From Candidatus Saccharibacteria bacterium UBA1103 (lineage in GTDB: Bacteria > Patescibacteriota > Saccharimonadia > Saccharimonadales > Saccharimonadaceae), in contig DCBQ01000005.1 in the NCBI GenBank assembly GCA_002313515.1, forward strand, positions 34,950 through 98,949: DNA of 64,000 nucleotides. Reading direction: 5' to 3'. The translations under genes and the position numbers were made by a program. Shown piece after piece: positions 9,541-18,662 of this stretch. Under the pieces are notes generated by a model. The model saw only the letters and a program-made list of their open reading frames with translations, made no database searches and was not told where the DNA came from. Numbering within the stretch: position 1 is the first letter of the stretch; every line of letters starts with the position of its first letter.

Positions 9541-9975
9541 ATGGCATTTAGCAACATTGTGATTCAGGGCAATTTAACTGCTGATCCAGATCAGCGCACC
9601 ACGCCAAGTGGTCGGGCGCTAACTAGTTTTAGTGTAGCTGTTAATAGCCGCACAGGCAATAATGAGTCAACCGACTATTACAATTGTACCTGCTGGGATG
9701 AACGCCGTGGCGGATTAATCGCAAAATACTTTACAAAAGGTCGACCGATTATCGTAAGCGGCAGCTTGTCTACCCATACCTATACGGGTCGCGACGGCTC
9801 GCAGCGTACAAGCCTGGACGTTAACGTTGATAATTTTGGCTTTGTTGGTTCGCAGCGCGATGCTGAAGCTGCTAACGGTGCCGCACCAGCTCCAGCTGCG
9901 TCTGACGCCAATGCTGCACCAATTGACAGTGGCAGCCTAGACGATGGTATTAAAATCGACGATATTCCTTTCTAA
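9541..9975 (+). CDS. ssb: Single-stranded DNA-binding protein
   Basis: 144 aa. An OB fold covers residues 1-105 (IVIQGNLTADPDQRTTPSG, then GRPIIVSGSL). An Ala/Pro/Asp linker follows, then the acidic tip IKIDDIPF, which matches the DDDIPF-type tail that recruits replication and repair proteins. SD (AAGAAGGGA) directly upstream. It lies between rpsF and rpsR, the usual bacterial order. Confidence 0.95.
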   Translation: MAFSNIVIQGNLTADPDQRTTPSGRALTSFSVAVNSRTGNNESTDYYNCTCWDERRGGLIAKYFTKGRPIIVSGSLSTHTYTGRDGSQRTSLDVNVDNFGFVGSQRDAEAANGAAPAPAASDANAAPIDSGSLDDGIKIDDIPF

Positions 9976-9997
9976 TAACTAATGTTCAAGGAGAATT

Positions 9998-10192
9998 ATG
10001 AAGAAGTTTAAGAAGCAATCACCAAAGTATTTCGATTACAAGGATGCCGATAACCTACGTCGCTATACCGACAGTTACGGCCAGATCGAACCACGCAGTA
10101 AGACTGGCTTGAGCGCCAATTCACAGCGCAACCTAGCGGTCGCTATCAAGCGTGCGCGCCACATCGCACTACTACCATTTGTGGCAAACTAG
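9998..10192 (+). CDS. rpsR: 30S ribosomal protein S18
   Basis: 64 aa, compact bS18: FDYKDADNLRRYTDSYGQIEPRSKTGLSA, then the basic helix QRNLAVAIKRARHIALLPFV. Pairs with S6 on the 30S platform. SD AAGGAG 7 nt before the ATG. Last gene of the rpsF-ssb-rpsR set; a weak inverted repeat follows between 10208 and 10262. Confidence 0.95.
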   Translation: MKKFKKQSPKYFDYKDADNLRRYTDSYGQIEPRSKTGLSANSQRNLAVAIKRARHIALLPFVAN

Positions 10193-10277
10193 TTAATAAT
10201 TAATCAGTTAAACGGCAGAAGGTAAACTAAATTTTTTTGGGTTTATGCCTCTGCTGTTTTCTGGAAAGGGGAACAGC

Positions 10278-10841
10278 ATGTATAGTCCAACTGACCTAAA
10301 GAAGGGTCGTCTAATTAATTTGAATAACGAGCCATATCGCGTCGTCGATTATGGCCAGAAGGTGATGGGCCGTGGTGGCTCTATCGTGACCGTCAAGATC
10401 AAGAGTCTAGTTAGTGGTAATGTCCTAACTAAGACCTATAAGGGCGATCAGAAGATTGAGGCGGCGAGCGTGGAAACGCAGCCGGCGCAGTACCTATATA
10501 GCGACAATGATACGGTTTACTTTATGAACCCTGAGACATACGATCAGTTCGAGCTACCACTCGAGGACGCTGAGGATGTGCCGCAGTATATGCGCGAAGG
10601 TGCTGAGGTGCAGCTACAGTTCTTTGACGGCAAGGTAATCGCCGTGGATCTGCCGACCACTGTGCCGCTAAAGGTGGTGGATGCACCGGACGTTGTGAAG
10701 GGCGACACAACCAGCAGCGTACAGAAGGAAGCGACTACAGAAACTGGCCTAAAGGTCAAGACTCCAGCCTTCATTAAGGAAGGTGACGTTATCAAGGTTG
10801 ATACCCGCGACGGTCACTATGTTGAGCGCGTCAAGGAGTAG
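10278..10841 (+). CDS. efp: Elongation factor P
   Basis: 187 aa from the ATG at 10278 (MYSPTDLKKG). The upstream in-frame ATG at 10245 has no RBS, while GGAAAGGGG precedes 10278. It has the three EF-P beta-barrel domains: KOW-like to about 65, OB to about 128, and a C-terminal domain with the GDVIKVDTRDGHYVERV signature. EF-P relieves ribosome stalling at polyproline. The tip loop reads MGRGGS with Arg at position 32, where lysyl-type EF-Ps have Lys. The downstream methyltransferase starts 2 nt after the stop. Confidence 0.95.
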   Translation: MYSPTDLKKGRLINLNNEPYRVVDYGQKVMGRGGSIVTVKIKSLVSGNVLTKTYKGDQKIEAASVETQPAQYLYSDNDTVYFMNPETYDQFELPLEDAEDVPQYMREGAEVQLQFFDGKVIAVDLPTTVPLKVVDAPDVVKGDTTSSVQKEATTETGLKVKTPAFIKEGDVIKVDTRDGHYVERVKE

Positions 10842-10843
10842 CC

Positions 10844-11581
10844 TTGTCAGAAACTAAGGTAAAAGGCGAGAGACTAGACCGAGTGTTAACGGCACTAGGT
10901 CTAGTCTCTTCGCGTTCTCAAGCCGAAAGCTATATTCGCTTAGGTCGCGTGACGGTCGGTGGTAGGGTAATTAGTAAACCAGGGTTCTTCGTGAAAGAGC
11001 CATCGCAGGTGCGGCTGAATCAGGACGAGCAGTTCGTTTCGCGCGCGGGACTGAAATTAAAATCGGTGGCGCAGAAGCTAAAATTGAATTTTAAAGATAA
11101 GGTGGTGTTGGACGTGGGTTCAAGCACTGGTGGCTTTACTGATTTTGCACTCAGTCGTGGGGCGGTGAAGTCAATTTGTGTGGACGTGGGTACCGATCAG
11201 CTACATCCAAAATTACGAGCCGATTCTAGAGTGGAACTGCACGAAAAGACCGATATACGTGATTTTCGCACGGATCAGCATATAGATATTATTGTAATTG
11301 ACGTTTCCTTTATTAGTCTAAGGGAAATCCTGCCGTATTTAGCTAAGTATTTGGCAAGTAGTGATACACAGATCGTGGCCATGGTGAAGCCGCAGTTCGA
11401 GGTAGGTGAGAAGATGAAAGCGCATGGTGTGATTAAGAATGACGCCGAGCGGCGCCAGATCTTGCGTGATTTTGAGCAATGGTCGCGGCGATATTTCTTA
11501 ATTCGTAATAAGGCCGATAGCGACATCCCTGGCGCCAAGGGCAACCGAGAGCGGTTTTATCTATTAAATAAAATTAAATAA
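10844..11581 (+). CDS. tlyA: TlyA-family rRNA 2'-O-methyltransferase
   Basis: 245 aa. An S4 RNA-binding domain covers about 8-70 (RLDRVLTALGLVSSRSQAESYIRLGRV). An FtsJ-like SAM methyltransferase domain follows, with motif I VLDVGSSTGGFTDFALSRG at about 88-106 and the catalytic K-D-K-E type pattern (VDVSFISL, MVKPQFEVG). TlyA enzymes 2'-O-methylate 16S and/or 23S rRNA; older annotation calls them hemolysin A. TTG start 2 nt after the efp stop, with the SD inside the efp end, indicating translational coupling. Confidence 0.9.
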   Translation: MSETKVKGERLDRVLTALGLVSSRSQAESYIRLGRVTVGGRVISKPGFFVKEPSQVRLNQDEQFVSRAGLKLKSVAQKLKLNFKDKVVLDVGSSTGGFTDFALSRGAVKSICVDVGTDQLHPKLRADSRVELHEKTDIRDFRTDQHIDIIVIDVSFISLREILPYLAKYLASSDTQIVAMVKPQFEVGEKMKAHGVIKNDAERRQILRDFEQWSRRYFLIRNKADSDIPGAKGNRERFYLLNKIK

Positions 11582-11582
11582 A

Positions 11583-11640
11583 GTCCCGCCCTATAAAGGG
11601 CGGGCAAGCAGGCGTGATAGCGCCGCTGGGTGGGTTTTAT
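11583..11640 (+). repeat. Two-hairpin repeat, GC variant, also tlyA terminator
   Basis: Hairpin A pairs CCCGCCCT (11585-11592) with AGGGCGGG (11597-11604). Hairpin B is a GGCG...GCGCC stem, and the tail reads GCTGGGTGGGTTTT. The arrangement matches the tandem copies at 20.5 kb. It lies between tlyA and the convergent ychF and could terminate both. Confidence 0.7.
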
Positions 11641-11647
11641 TCACTTC

Positions 11648-12763
11648 TTAAACATTAAACCTAAATTCGACCACGTCGTCAGGTTGCATGACATAGGTCT
11701 TGCCTTCGGTGCGGACTTTACCAGCGGCGCGAGCAGCGGCCTCGGAACCAGCGGCGACTAGATCGCGATAGGATACCACCTGGGCGGCAATAAAACCACG
11801 CTCGAAATCGGTATGGATGACACCAGCGGCCTGTGGCGCGGTCCAGCCCTTGTGGATGGTCCAGGCGCGGACCTCTTTTGGACCGGCGGTTAGATAGGAT
11901 TGCAATCCCAGGGTGTCATAGGCGGCACGAATTAGCTGAGTCAAACCAGATTCCTTGACGCCGTAATCGGCTAGCAGCTCACTAGCCTCGACCTCAGACA
12001 GCTCTCTAATTTCACTCTCTAGCTCAGCGCTAACGAAAATGGCTTTAATCTGGTCGGGTGTCTCACCAGTAGCCTTGGCGGCCAGATTTTTTAGCTCGTT
12101 CTGGCGATCAGTATCGGTTAAGCCGTTCTCATCCACGTTAAAGGCGTAGATTACCGGCAGGGCAGAGAGCAGGGCGAGGCCATCTAATTTTTCTTTTAAC
12201 TCCTCGCGGTTGAATTCGTTGAACTCAACTGGGCGCTTACCTTCTAGCAATTGGCCTTGTACGGCTTCAAAGAAAGCGACTTTCTCGCGTAGCTTCGGGT
12301 TGGACTTGGCTTCTTTCTGTAGTTTTGGCAAGTGCTTTTCAATGGTTGCGACATCAGCTAGGGCTAACTCAGTATTAATAACCTCAATGTCGCCCTGGGG
12401 ATCAATCTTAGTAGTGCCATCGGCACGCTGAATTGAGTCACTCTCGAAAGCGCGTACCACGTGGCAGATGGCGTCACATTCGCGGATATTGGCCAGGAAC
12501 TTGTTGCCCAGGCCTTCGCCCTTGCTGGCGCCAGCGACCAGTCCCGCCACATCTACAAATTCGACAGTAGCTGGGATGATTTTATCAGTCTGATACATTT
12601 TGGCTAGGACATCTAGGCGCTTGTCCGGCACTGGCACGATACCAGTGTTGGGCTCGATGGTGGCAAAAGGGTAATTGGCCGCCAGTACCTCAGAGTTGGT
12701 GAGGGCATTGAATAAGGTGGACTTACCGACGTTGGGCAGTCCGACGATTGCAATCTTTAACAT
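11648..12763 (-). CDS. ychF: Ribosome-binding ATPase YchF (OLA1 family)
   Basis: 371 aa. P-loop GLPNVGKS at 8-15, switch region and Walker B-like VDVAGLV, a helical coiled-coil insert, the NVDENG variant of the G4 motif typical of the ATP-preferring YchF, and a C-terminal TGS domain ending VMQPDDVVEFRFNV. YchF binds ribosomes and takes part in stress responses. The -10 box (TATAAT at 12775-12770) lies exactly 6 nt before the ATG and there is no SD, so the mRNA is probably leaderless. Confidence 0.96.
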   Translation of the reverse strand: MLKIAIVGLPNVGKSTLFNALTNSEVLAANYPFATIEPNTGIVPVPDKRLDVLAKMYQTDKIIPATVEFVDVAGLVAGASKGEGLGNKFLANIRECDAICHVVRAFESDSIQRADGTTKIDPQGDIEVINTELALADVATIEKHLPKLQKEAKSNPKLREKVAFFEAVQGQLLEGKRPVEFNEFNREELKEKLDGLALLSALPVIYAFNVDENGLTDTDRQNELKNLAAKATGETPDQIKAIFVSAELESEIRELSEVEASELLADYGVKESGLTQLIRAAYDTLGLQSYLTAGPKEVRAWTIHKGWTAPQAAGVIHTDFERGFIAAQVVSYRDLVAAGSEAAARAAGKVRTEGKTYVMQPDDVVEFRFNV

Positions 12764-12842
12764 GACTTAATTATAGCACCTAAGTGCTATCTTATTGCCG
12801 GTGGAGATACAAAAATCCAGGCGGGTATAAAAATGCGCTATG

Positions 12843-12871
12843 TTGAATAATTTAATGCGTTTATGTATAAT
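12843..12871 (+). promoter_or_regulatory. Pilus operon promoter, leaderless type
   Basis: TTGAAT (12843-12848), a 17-nt spacer and TATAAT (12866-12871), then 6 nt and the pilM ATG. Transcription should start on the A of the ATG. No SD precedes pilM. Confidence 0.7.
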
Positions 12872-12877
12872 TGAGAT

Positions 12878-13921
12878 ATGAATTTTGGGAAGTCGGTGGG
12901 TAGCTTCTTTAGCCTCGATATCGGAACAGCCGCGGTTCGTGCGATCGAGTTGGCTCACTCTAATAGCGGTTGGAACCTACTGCATTATGGCGTTAAGCCA
13001 ATAGATGTGCGGCTAAGTGAGTCGACAGCCGACGCGGATCGGCGTGCGCTGGGCATTGCGATTACCGATGTGATTTCGCAGGCTGGCATCAAGAGTAAGA
13101 AGGTCGCAATCGGTGTTCCCTCAAATAAGATGTTTTCATCGGTAGTAGAGATTCCTACAGTCTCGCGCCAGGAAATGAATGCTACGATTAAATACCAGGC
13201 AGAAAACTACGTACCAATGCGTGCTGATGAAGCTAAAATTGACTGGGCTATAATTGGCCAATCAGTTAATGACCCACAGAATACTGAAGTGCTGATTGCA
13301 GCTGTACAAAATAGCTATACAGAATCGCGATTAGATCTAATTGAAGGTCTCGGACTAGATGTAATCGCAATTGAACCTGAATCACTGGCAATTGTTCGTT
13401 CCTTGCTACCAGATGGTGTAACTGACGGACGTATGATTATCGATATGGGCGATCGAGCTACTGATATTATTTTGACTATTGGATCGGCGCCACGCCTAAT
13501 TCGTTCGGTGCCAATTGGCTTTAGCACCTTTGTACGTATGGCTAAACAGAATCTGAACATCGAGATGCAGCAAGCACGTCAACTTATATTGAAATTCGGC
13601 CTCAATCCCAATAACTTGGAGGGGCAGATTGTGCGGGCGGTTCAGCCAGCGGTTGATCAACTCAAGTCGGAGCTTGTAAAGTCCTTAAAGTACTTTACGG
13701 CTAAGTACCCCAAGTCATCTATTGGTGGCACGCTTATTAGTGGTTACGTATCTGTCCTGCCGGGATTCTCAGATATAATTGCCGGTTCTACTAATACGCA
13801 GGTACAGATTGCCACCCCATGGCAGCATGTTAACGTACCAGCTTCGGCACAGGCTGGTTTGGCGCCAATTAGCTCGCAACTAGCAGTGGCGGTTGGTCTA
13901 GCAGAAAGGACGGGTCTATAA
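12878..13921 (+). CDS. pilM: Type IV pilus assembly ATPase-fold protein PilM
   Basis: 347 aa, actin-like fold: N-terminal FFSLDIGTAAVRAIEL, a central MIIDMGDRATDIIL phosphate-binding loop, and a C-terminal TLISGYVSVLPG segment. PilM sits on the cytoplasmic side of the inner membrane and binds the N-terminus of PilN in the alignment complex. First gene of an operon running to at least pilC; the pilN start follows the stop by one base. Confidence 0.93.
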   Translation: MNFGKSVGSFFSLDIGTAAVRAIELAHSNSGWNLLHYGVKPIDVRLSESTADADRRALGIAITDVISQAGIKSKKVAIGVPSNKMFSSVVEIPTVSRQEMNATIKYQAENYVPMRADEAKIDWAIIGQSVNDPQNTEVLIAAVQNSYTESRLDLIEGLGLDVIAIEPESLAIVRSLLPDGVTDGRMIIDMGDRATDIILTIGSAPRLIRSVPIGFSTFVRMAKQNLNIEMQQARQLILKFGLNPNNLEGQIVRAVQPAVDQLKSELVKSLKYFTAKYPKSSIGGTLISGYVSVLPGFSDIIAGSTNTQVQIATPWQHVNVPASAQAGLAPISSQLAVAVGLAERTGL

Positions 13922-13922
13922 A

Positions 13923-14801
13923 ATGTCAGTTCCACAATTAAATTTATTACCTGACGTAAAAAAAGATCTAATCAAAGCGCAGATTCTCCGTAATCTGACG
14001 GTTAGTGTTAGCTTTATTATAGTCTGCGTGGCTGGCGGCATTATATTTCTGATGCTGAGCTGGTGGGGCGTATCTGTTGGCTTGAAGGCTGTTTCTGAAG
14101 GTAATATCAAGAAGTACGAAAACCAGATTAAGAGCGCTCAGAACGATAAGAACAAGAGTCTCAATGAATATCTAACGATTCAGAACGACCTTAGTCAAAT
14201 AGCCAGCGTGAAGAGCCAGCAGGAGCAAATGTCACGGATCTTTCAATATATCCTGTCGGTTAGTCCTGCAGGGCGTAACTACATGACGATTAGCTCAATG
14301 AAGGTTAGCGGCAGTGCGGCGGCGACGTCTGATACAGATACAAGTCAGACAGGTACGATTGTAGTTGAGGGTCGTACTGTAGATTACGCAGCACTAGATG
14401 TAATCAAGCTGACTATGCAACGAGCTAAGATTGAGTATACGGAGGGTGATGATAGCTCAGCCGACGGTGACTCGAGTAACTCGAGCGAAAATTCAGACGG
14501 CTCGAGTAATAGTACTAAAACAGCTAAACTCTTCACGAATGTACAATTAAGTGGTGTTACTATGTCTGGTGATTCAGGTGATCAGGGTGGTAGAGTTGGC
14601 TTTACCCTGACTTTAACGTATAACCCAGTATCTTTAGCTTATACAACCAAGAATGCGAAGGTTGTTGTGCCAAAGGAAACTATTTCTGACTCCCGCGAGA
14701 ATACTCCTGGCGTAGATAATAGTGCAAATAGCAGTAAGCCACTATTTAACGGTACATCTCAGGATGGTAAGGATAATAGCAAGGAGGGGTCGAATGAGTA
14801 G
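13923..14801 (+). CDS. pilN: PilN-like pilus alignment protein
   Basis: 292 aa. The N-terminal cytoplasmic segment QLNLLPDVKKDL matches the PilN motif that binds PilM. One membrane helix follows (about 23-45), then a coiled coil and a periplasmic ferredoxin-like region. A Ser/Asp/Asn-rich insert lies around 175-200, and the C-terminal 45 residues are a polar tail. Assignment rests on the motif, topology and position after pilM. The stop overlaps the pilO start. Confidence 0.85.
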   Translation: MSVPQLNLLPDVKKDLIKAQILRNLTVSVSFIIVCVAGGIIFLMLSWWGVSVGLKAVSEGNIKKYENQIKSAQNDKNKSLNEYLTIQNDLSQIASVKSQQEQMSRIFQYILSVSPAGRNYMTISSMKVSGSAAATSDTDTSQTGTIVVEGRTVDYAALDVIKLTMQRAKIEYTEGDDSSADGDSSNSSENSDGSSNSTKTAKLFTNVQLSGVTMSGDSGDQGGRVGFTLTLTYNPVSLAYTTKNAKVVVPKETISDSRENTPGVDNSANSSKPLFNGTSQDGKDNSKEGSNE

Positions 14802-15522
14802 TGATGGCAAGTCATTAACTGGCGTACGTAAGCGTCAACAGATCGATAGCACTCGTAAGCAGGTAGTATTTTGGGTTGCTGCGGCTGGTTGCTGCGTTGT
14901 AATTGCACTGATTGCTGGCGTGCGTCTGTGGCAAAAGATTCAGTACCAGAACAAGGTTAATAGTCAGCTGCAAACAGCTGAGAAGACTCTAAAGTCTAAC
15001 GTTTCTGCAATAGATTTAATTCGTACTAATGTTGACGCTCTAAAGTCAAATGAACAGCTAAACCTATCGCAATTAAAATCTGACGACCAGTCGCCACTGC
15101 AGGTAGTTTTGGATGCTATGCCAACTCAGGATAACCGCGTAGCACTTGGCTCAGCTTTGCAGGATAAGGTTCTATCGCTGCACGGTGCAACTATTCAGAG
15201 TTTGACGGTAGTTTCCGACGATACCTCATCGTCATCTACGGATACTACGACGTCTAGTGACTCTTCCTCTAGCTCTTCCACTGGCGGGTCTAGCTTGAAT
15301 GTTGCGGCAGTGCCGATCGAATTCTCCGTTGAACTATCTGGAGACTATAATTCGATTCAGAAGACGGTTGAAGATATGGAACGGTCAATTCGTACAATTA
15401 TTATTAATAGTATGACGATTGATGGTACAGACGATAAGCTATCGGCTAAAATTGTGGCTACAACCTATTATACGCCAAAGATTAACTATAAGACGTCGAC
15501 AACTGAGGTGAAGGAGGATTAA
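14794..15522 (+). CDS. pilO: PilO-like pilus alignment protein
   Basis: 242 aa from the ATG at 14794, which has AAGGAGG upstream inside pilN. One membrane helix (about 22-45) is followed by a coiled coil and a periplasmic domain (VPIEFSVELSGDYNSIQKTVEDMERS) of the PilO ferredoxin-like type, with a Ser/Thr-rich linker at about 140-165. PilN-PilO heterodimers link PilM to the pilus machine. Position and topology support the call; sequence identity to model PilO is low. Confidence 0.8.
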   Translation: MSSDGKSLTGVRKRQQIDSTRKQVVFWVAAAGCCVVIALIAGVRLWQKIQYQNKVNSQLQTAEKTLKSNVSAIDLIRTNVDALKSNEQLNLSQLKSDDQSPLQVVLDAMPTQDNRVALGSALQDKVLSLHGATIQSLTVVSDDTSSSSTDTTTSSDSSSSSSTGGSSLNVAAVPIEFSVELSGDYNSIQKTVEDMERSIRTIIINSMTIDGTDDKLSAKIVATTYYTPKINYKTSTTEVKED

Positions 15523-15523
15523 T

Positions 15524-15778
15524 ATGAAGAAATCAGATATTGCATTAATTGTCTTGATCGTCGGTATCGTTGGGTTTATTGCTTATTATGCAATTGATAT
15601 GGTGCTACCACCAGTCAGTAAGTCTTTACAGTCGGTGCCTAAGGCTGACGCCTTTAGTACATCTATTGTTGATCCTGATAAATCAGTGTTCAACGAAAAT
15701 GGTATTAATCCGACAGTTGAGTCGACTATCGGTAGTGACGGCTCTAGTACTCAGGTATTTAAAACGGGAGATGAATAG
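15524..15778 (+). CDS. Small single-pass membrane protein in pil operon
   Basis: 84 aa. Short MKKSD start, a membrane helix at about 6-27, then a polar outward-facing tail. It starts 1 nt after pilO and ends 2 nt before pilB, occupying the place of pilP in proteobacterial operons. It lacks the lipobox and beta-domain of PilP, so homology is not claimed. Probably a pilus alignment or accessory component. Confidence 0.75.
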   Translation: MKKSDIALIVLIVGIVGFIAYYAIDMVLPPVSKSLQSVPKADAFSTSIVDPDKSVFNENGINPTVESTIGSDGSSTQVFKTGDE

Positions 15779-15780
15779 CT

Positions 15781-17547
15781 GTGGCGATCTTAACGGATGA
15801 ATCTCGACAGAAGATCGAGCAGTACTTCGTTGAGAATGGTGAGCTAACTGAGGACCAGCTAGAAGAATTAAAGAAGCGCGCAAGAGACGCTGATGAGCCG
15901 CTCATTACCTTAATGATTAATGAGCGGGTTATTAATGACGAGCAGTTAACCGAGGCTACCTCGCATGTCACAGGTGTACCTTATGTCAACCTATCGCGGG
16001 CAGTTATCGATACGAAAATTTTAAATCTGCTGCCGATGGAGACAGCACAACGCTTCATGGCAGTGCCGCTTGGAGAAACAGCTGAGGGTGGAGCTAAGCG
16101 GTTGGCCGTGGCCATGCTGGATGCTAACAACGTTCAGGCGGTGGACTTCCTATCGAACACCATTGGCCGACCAATTAAAGTTTATCTGGCTTCGGAATCG
16201 GGTATAAATAACGTCCTTGCGCAGTATCACATGGATGTTGACCCGACGTTGCAGAATGATGCAACGGCGGAGGCTAAGGCTAAGCTTGCTAACGTACGTA
16301 CGATTGTGCAGGATTCGCCGATTTCACGCATTTTGACGCAGTTACTAGAATATGCTCAGCGCTCGCGCGCATCTGATATTCATATTGAGCCAACCGAGAC
16401 CAAATTAGTCATTCGTATGCGTATCGATGGTGTATTGCGTGTGGTAATGGAATTACCAAAGTCGGTCGAGGCAGCGTTAATTTCGCGTATTAAGATTTTG
16501 TCTAACCTAAAAATCGACGAGCACCGCAAGCCTCAGGATGGTGAGTTTACGGTAATGGTCGGTGATAAAGAGGTGGACCTTCGTATTGCTATTTCGCCGG
16601 TGATTTGGGGTGAGCAGGTGGTGATTCGTTTGCTAGATAAGTCAGGCTCGAGCTTTAAGCTAGAGGACATGGGCTACGCTGGACGGGCATTAAGGGCGAT
16701 TCGTCGGGGTATTAAGAGACCGAACGGTATGGTTCTAACCTCTGGTCCGACTGGTTCAGGTAAGTCTACTTCTTTGTATGCCTTGGTGCAGGAGATTTAT
16801 AGCGAACAAATTAACATTATAACCCTAGAGGACCCAGTCGAATATAAGATGAACGGTGTCAACCAGATTCAGGTGAACCCAGCTGCTGGTTTGACGTTCT
16901 CGTCTGGTTTGCGTTCGATTCTGCGTTTGGACCCAGATGTGATTCTAGTGGGTGAAATTCGTGATGCTGAGACTGCTAATTTGGCGGTGCAAGCGGCTTT
17001 GACGGGACACTTGGTCTTCTCGACGCTTCACACTAACTCAGCTGCAGGTATTTTGCCACGTCTTCTAGATATGGGCATTGAGCCGTTCTTGATCGCCTCG
17101 ACCATTAATACGGTGATTGGTCAGCGCTTGGTGCGTCGCAATGGTACAGATCGTGAGACCTATACTAGCAGTAAAGTTGAGACCGAACAGATTAACGACA
17201 AAGTGGGCTATCTACTACCTAAGAATAGTAGCGAGGTTGCTGCAGTTGAGGAAGATTTAGGCTACAAAGGATTGCCGCTATCTGGGCAAGGATCATATAA
17301 GTTAACCAAAGGTATAGATAGTAAGAGCCAGCCGGGTGGCTATAAAGGACGTATGGGTCTATACGAGGTGATTGAGATCTCTGAAGAAATTCAACAGCTA
17401 ATTATTAAACACGCGACCTCTAGTCAAATTCAGCGTCTGGCGGTGGCACAGGGGATGATCCCGATGCAAATGGATGGCTATCTAAAGGCTTTGACTGGCA
17501 AAACTACCATTGAAGAAGTAAACCGCGTAGCTGGTGGTATAGCATAA
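15781..17547 (+). CDS. pilB: Type IV pilus extension ATPase PilB
   Basis: 588 aa. N-terminal MshEN-like domain to about 160, then the secretion ATPase domain with Walker A GPTGSGKS at 322-329, Asp box (ITLEDPVEY), Walker B (DPDVILVGEIRD) and His box (GHLVFSTLHTNSA). It powers pilus extension. The tetracysteine zinc motif common in PilB/GspE is missing: the protein contains no cysteine, and a polar insert (about 455-510) occupies the region. GTG start 2 nt after the previous gene. Confidence 0.94.
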   Translation: MAILTDESRQKIEQYFVENGELTEDQLEELKKRARDADEPLITLMINERVINDEQLTEATSHVTGVPYVNLSRAVIDTKILNLLPMETAQRFMAVPLGETAEGGAKRLAVAMLDANNVQAVDFLSNTIGRPIKVYLASESGINNVLAQYHMDVDPTLQNDATAEAKAKLANVRTIVQDSPISRILTQLLEYAQRSRASDIHIEPTETKLVIRMRIDGVLRVVMELPKSVEAALISRIKILSNLKIDEHRKPQDGEFTVMVGDKEVDLRIAISPVIWGEQVVIRLLDKSGSSFKLEDMGYAGRALRAIRRGIKRPNGMVLTSGPTGSGKSTSLYALVQEIYSEQINIITLEDPVEYKMNGVNQIQVNPAAGLTFSSGLRSILRLDPDVILVGEIRDAETANLAVQAALTGHLVFSTLHTNSAAGILPRLLDMGIEPFLIASTINTVIGQRLVRRNGTDRETYTSSKVETEQINDKVGYLLPKNSSEVAAVEEDLGYKGLPLSGQGSYKLTKGIDSKSQPGGYKGRMGLYEVIEISEEIQQLIIKHATSSQIQRLAVAQGMIPMQMDGYLKALTGKTTIEEVNRVAGGIA

Positions 17548-17591
17548 AGCATAAGTGTGATGATACAATAGAGACAAAATAGGGAGGGTAT

Positions 17592-18656
17592 ATGGATAGT
17601 ATAAGAATTGAGATGTTGCTACAAGAGGTGATTAATCAGCATGCCTCGGATCTGCATATTCAGGTTGGCTTACCGCCAATGCTAAGGGTTGATGGGGCAT
17701 TGGCACCAATTGCCAATACGCCAACATTAACTCCCGAGATGACGGAAAATCTAATTTTTAGTATTTTGGACGCTGATCAGCAGCAGATTCTGTTGAAGGA
17801 TAAGGAATTTGACTTCTCGTTCTCATTTGGTGACTTAGGGCGTTTTCGTGTTAATGCCTTTCACGAGCGAGGCAATATAGCAGGGGCCTTTCGTCTTATT
17901 CCTAACGAGATGCCAACCATCGAGGAGCTGGGCTTGCCAAACGTGGTATCAACTTTTGCGAACTTTCCGCGCGGCTTAGTTTTGGTGACGGGTCCAACCG
18001 GTTCCGGTAAGTCAACTACGCTTGCCGCCCTGATTGATAAAATCAACACCGAAAAGGCTGAGCATATCATCACTATCGAGGATCCAATCGAGTTTACGCA
18101 CAAGTCGAAACGTTCAGTCGTTGTGCAGCGCGAAGTACACTATGATACCTATTCATTTAATGCAGCTCTTCGTAGTGCCTTGCGCGAGGATCCTGATATC
18201 GTCCTGATTGGTGAGATGCGTGACCTTGAAACGATTTCAGCAGCTATAACCATTGCTGAAACAGGTCACTTGGTGTTCGCAACCCTACACACTAACAGTG
18301 CATCACAGTCGATAGACCGTATGGTAAATGTCTTTCCACCACATCAGCAGCCACAGATTAAGGCACAGTTGGGCAATATTTTGCAGGCTATTTGTTCACA
18401 GCGCCTGATTCCGGCCATCGGCGGCGGTCGTGTGGTGGCGGCGGAAATTCTGATCGCTAACGCGGCGGTGCGTAACATTATTCGCGAAGGCAAGACGCAT
18501 CAGTTGGATGCGGTGATTCAGACCTCGGCTCGCGAGGGTATGCAGTCGATGGACCGTACGCTAGCCGAGCTAGTGCACAGCGGTCAAATTACCTTCGACG
18601 AGGCTAAGAATTACGCTGTAGATATAGAGGAATTTGAGAGAATAATGAGGGGGTAG
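17592..18656 (+). CDS. pilT: Type IV pilus retraction ATPase PilT
   Basis: 354 aa. N-terminal PAS-like domain with ASDLHIQVG, Walker A GPTGSGKS at 134-141, Asp box (ITIEDPIEF), Walker B (DPDIVLIGEMRDLETI), His box (ETGHLVFATLHTNSA), and a C-terminal helical part with the AIREGKTHQ-like IIREGKTHQ signature of PilT. It depolymerises pili for twitching and retraction. AGGGAGG SD. Its presence suggests that the pili are dynamic and could draw the cell to its host (inference). Confidence 0.95.
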   Translation: MDSIRIEMLLQEVINQHASDLHIQVGLPPMLRVDGALAPIANTPTLTPEMTENLIFSILDADQQQILLKDKEFDFSFSFGDLGRFRVNAFHERGNIAGAFRLIPNEMPTIEELGLPNVVSTFANFPRGLVLVTGPTGSGKSTTLAALIDKINTEKAEHIITIEDPIEFTHKSKRSVVVQREVHYDTYSFNAALRSALREDPDIVLIGEMRDLETISAAITIAETGHLVFATLHTNSASQSIDRMVNVFPPHQQPQIKAQLGNILQAICSQRLIPAIGGGRVVAAEILIANAAVRNIIREGKTHQLDAVIQTSAREGMQSMDRTLAELVHSGQITFDEAKNYAVDIEEFERIMRG

Positions 18657-18662
18657 TAGTAA

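Noticed and set aside
10522..10795. Minus-strand readings inside efp
   Set aside because: Shadow of the efp coding sequence; no SD and no recognisable features.
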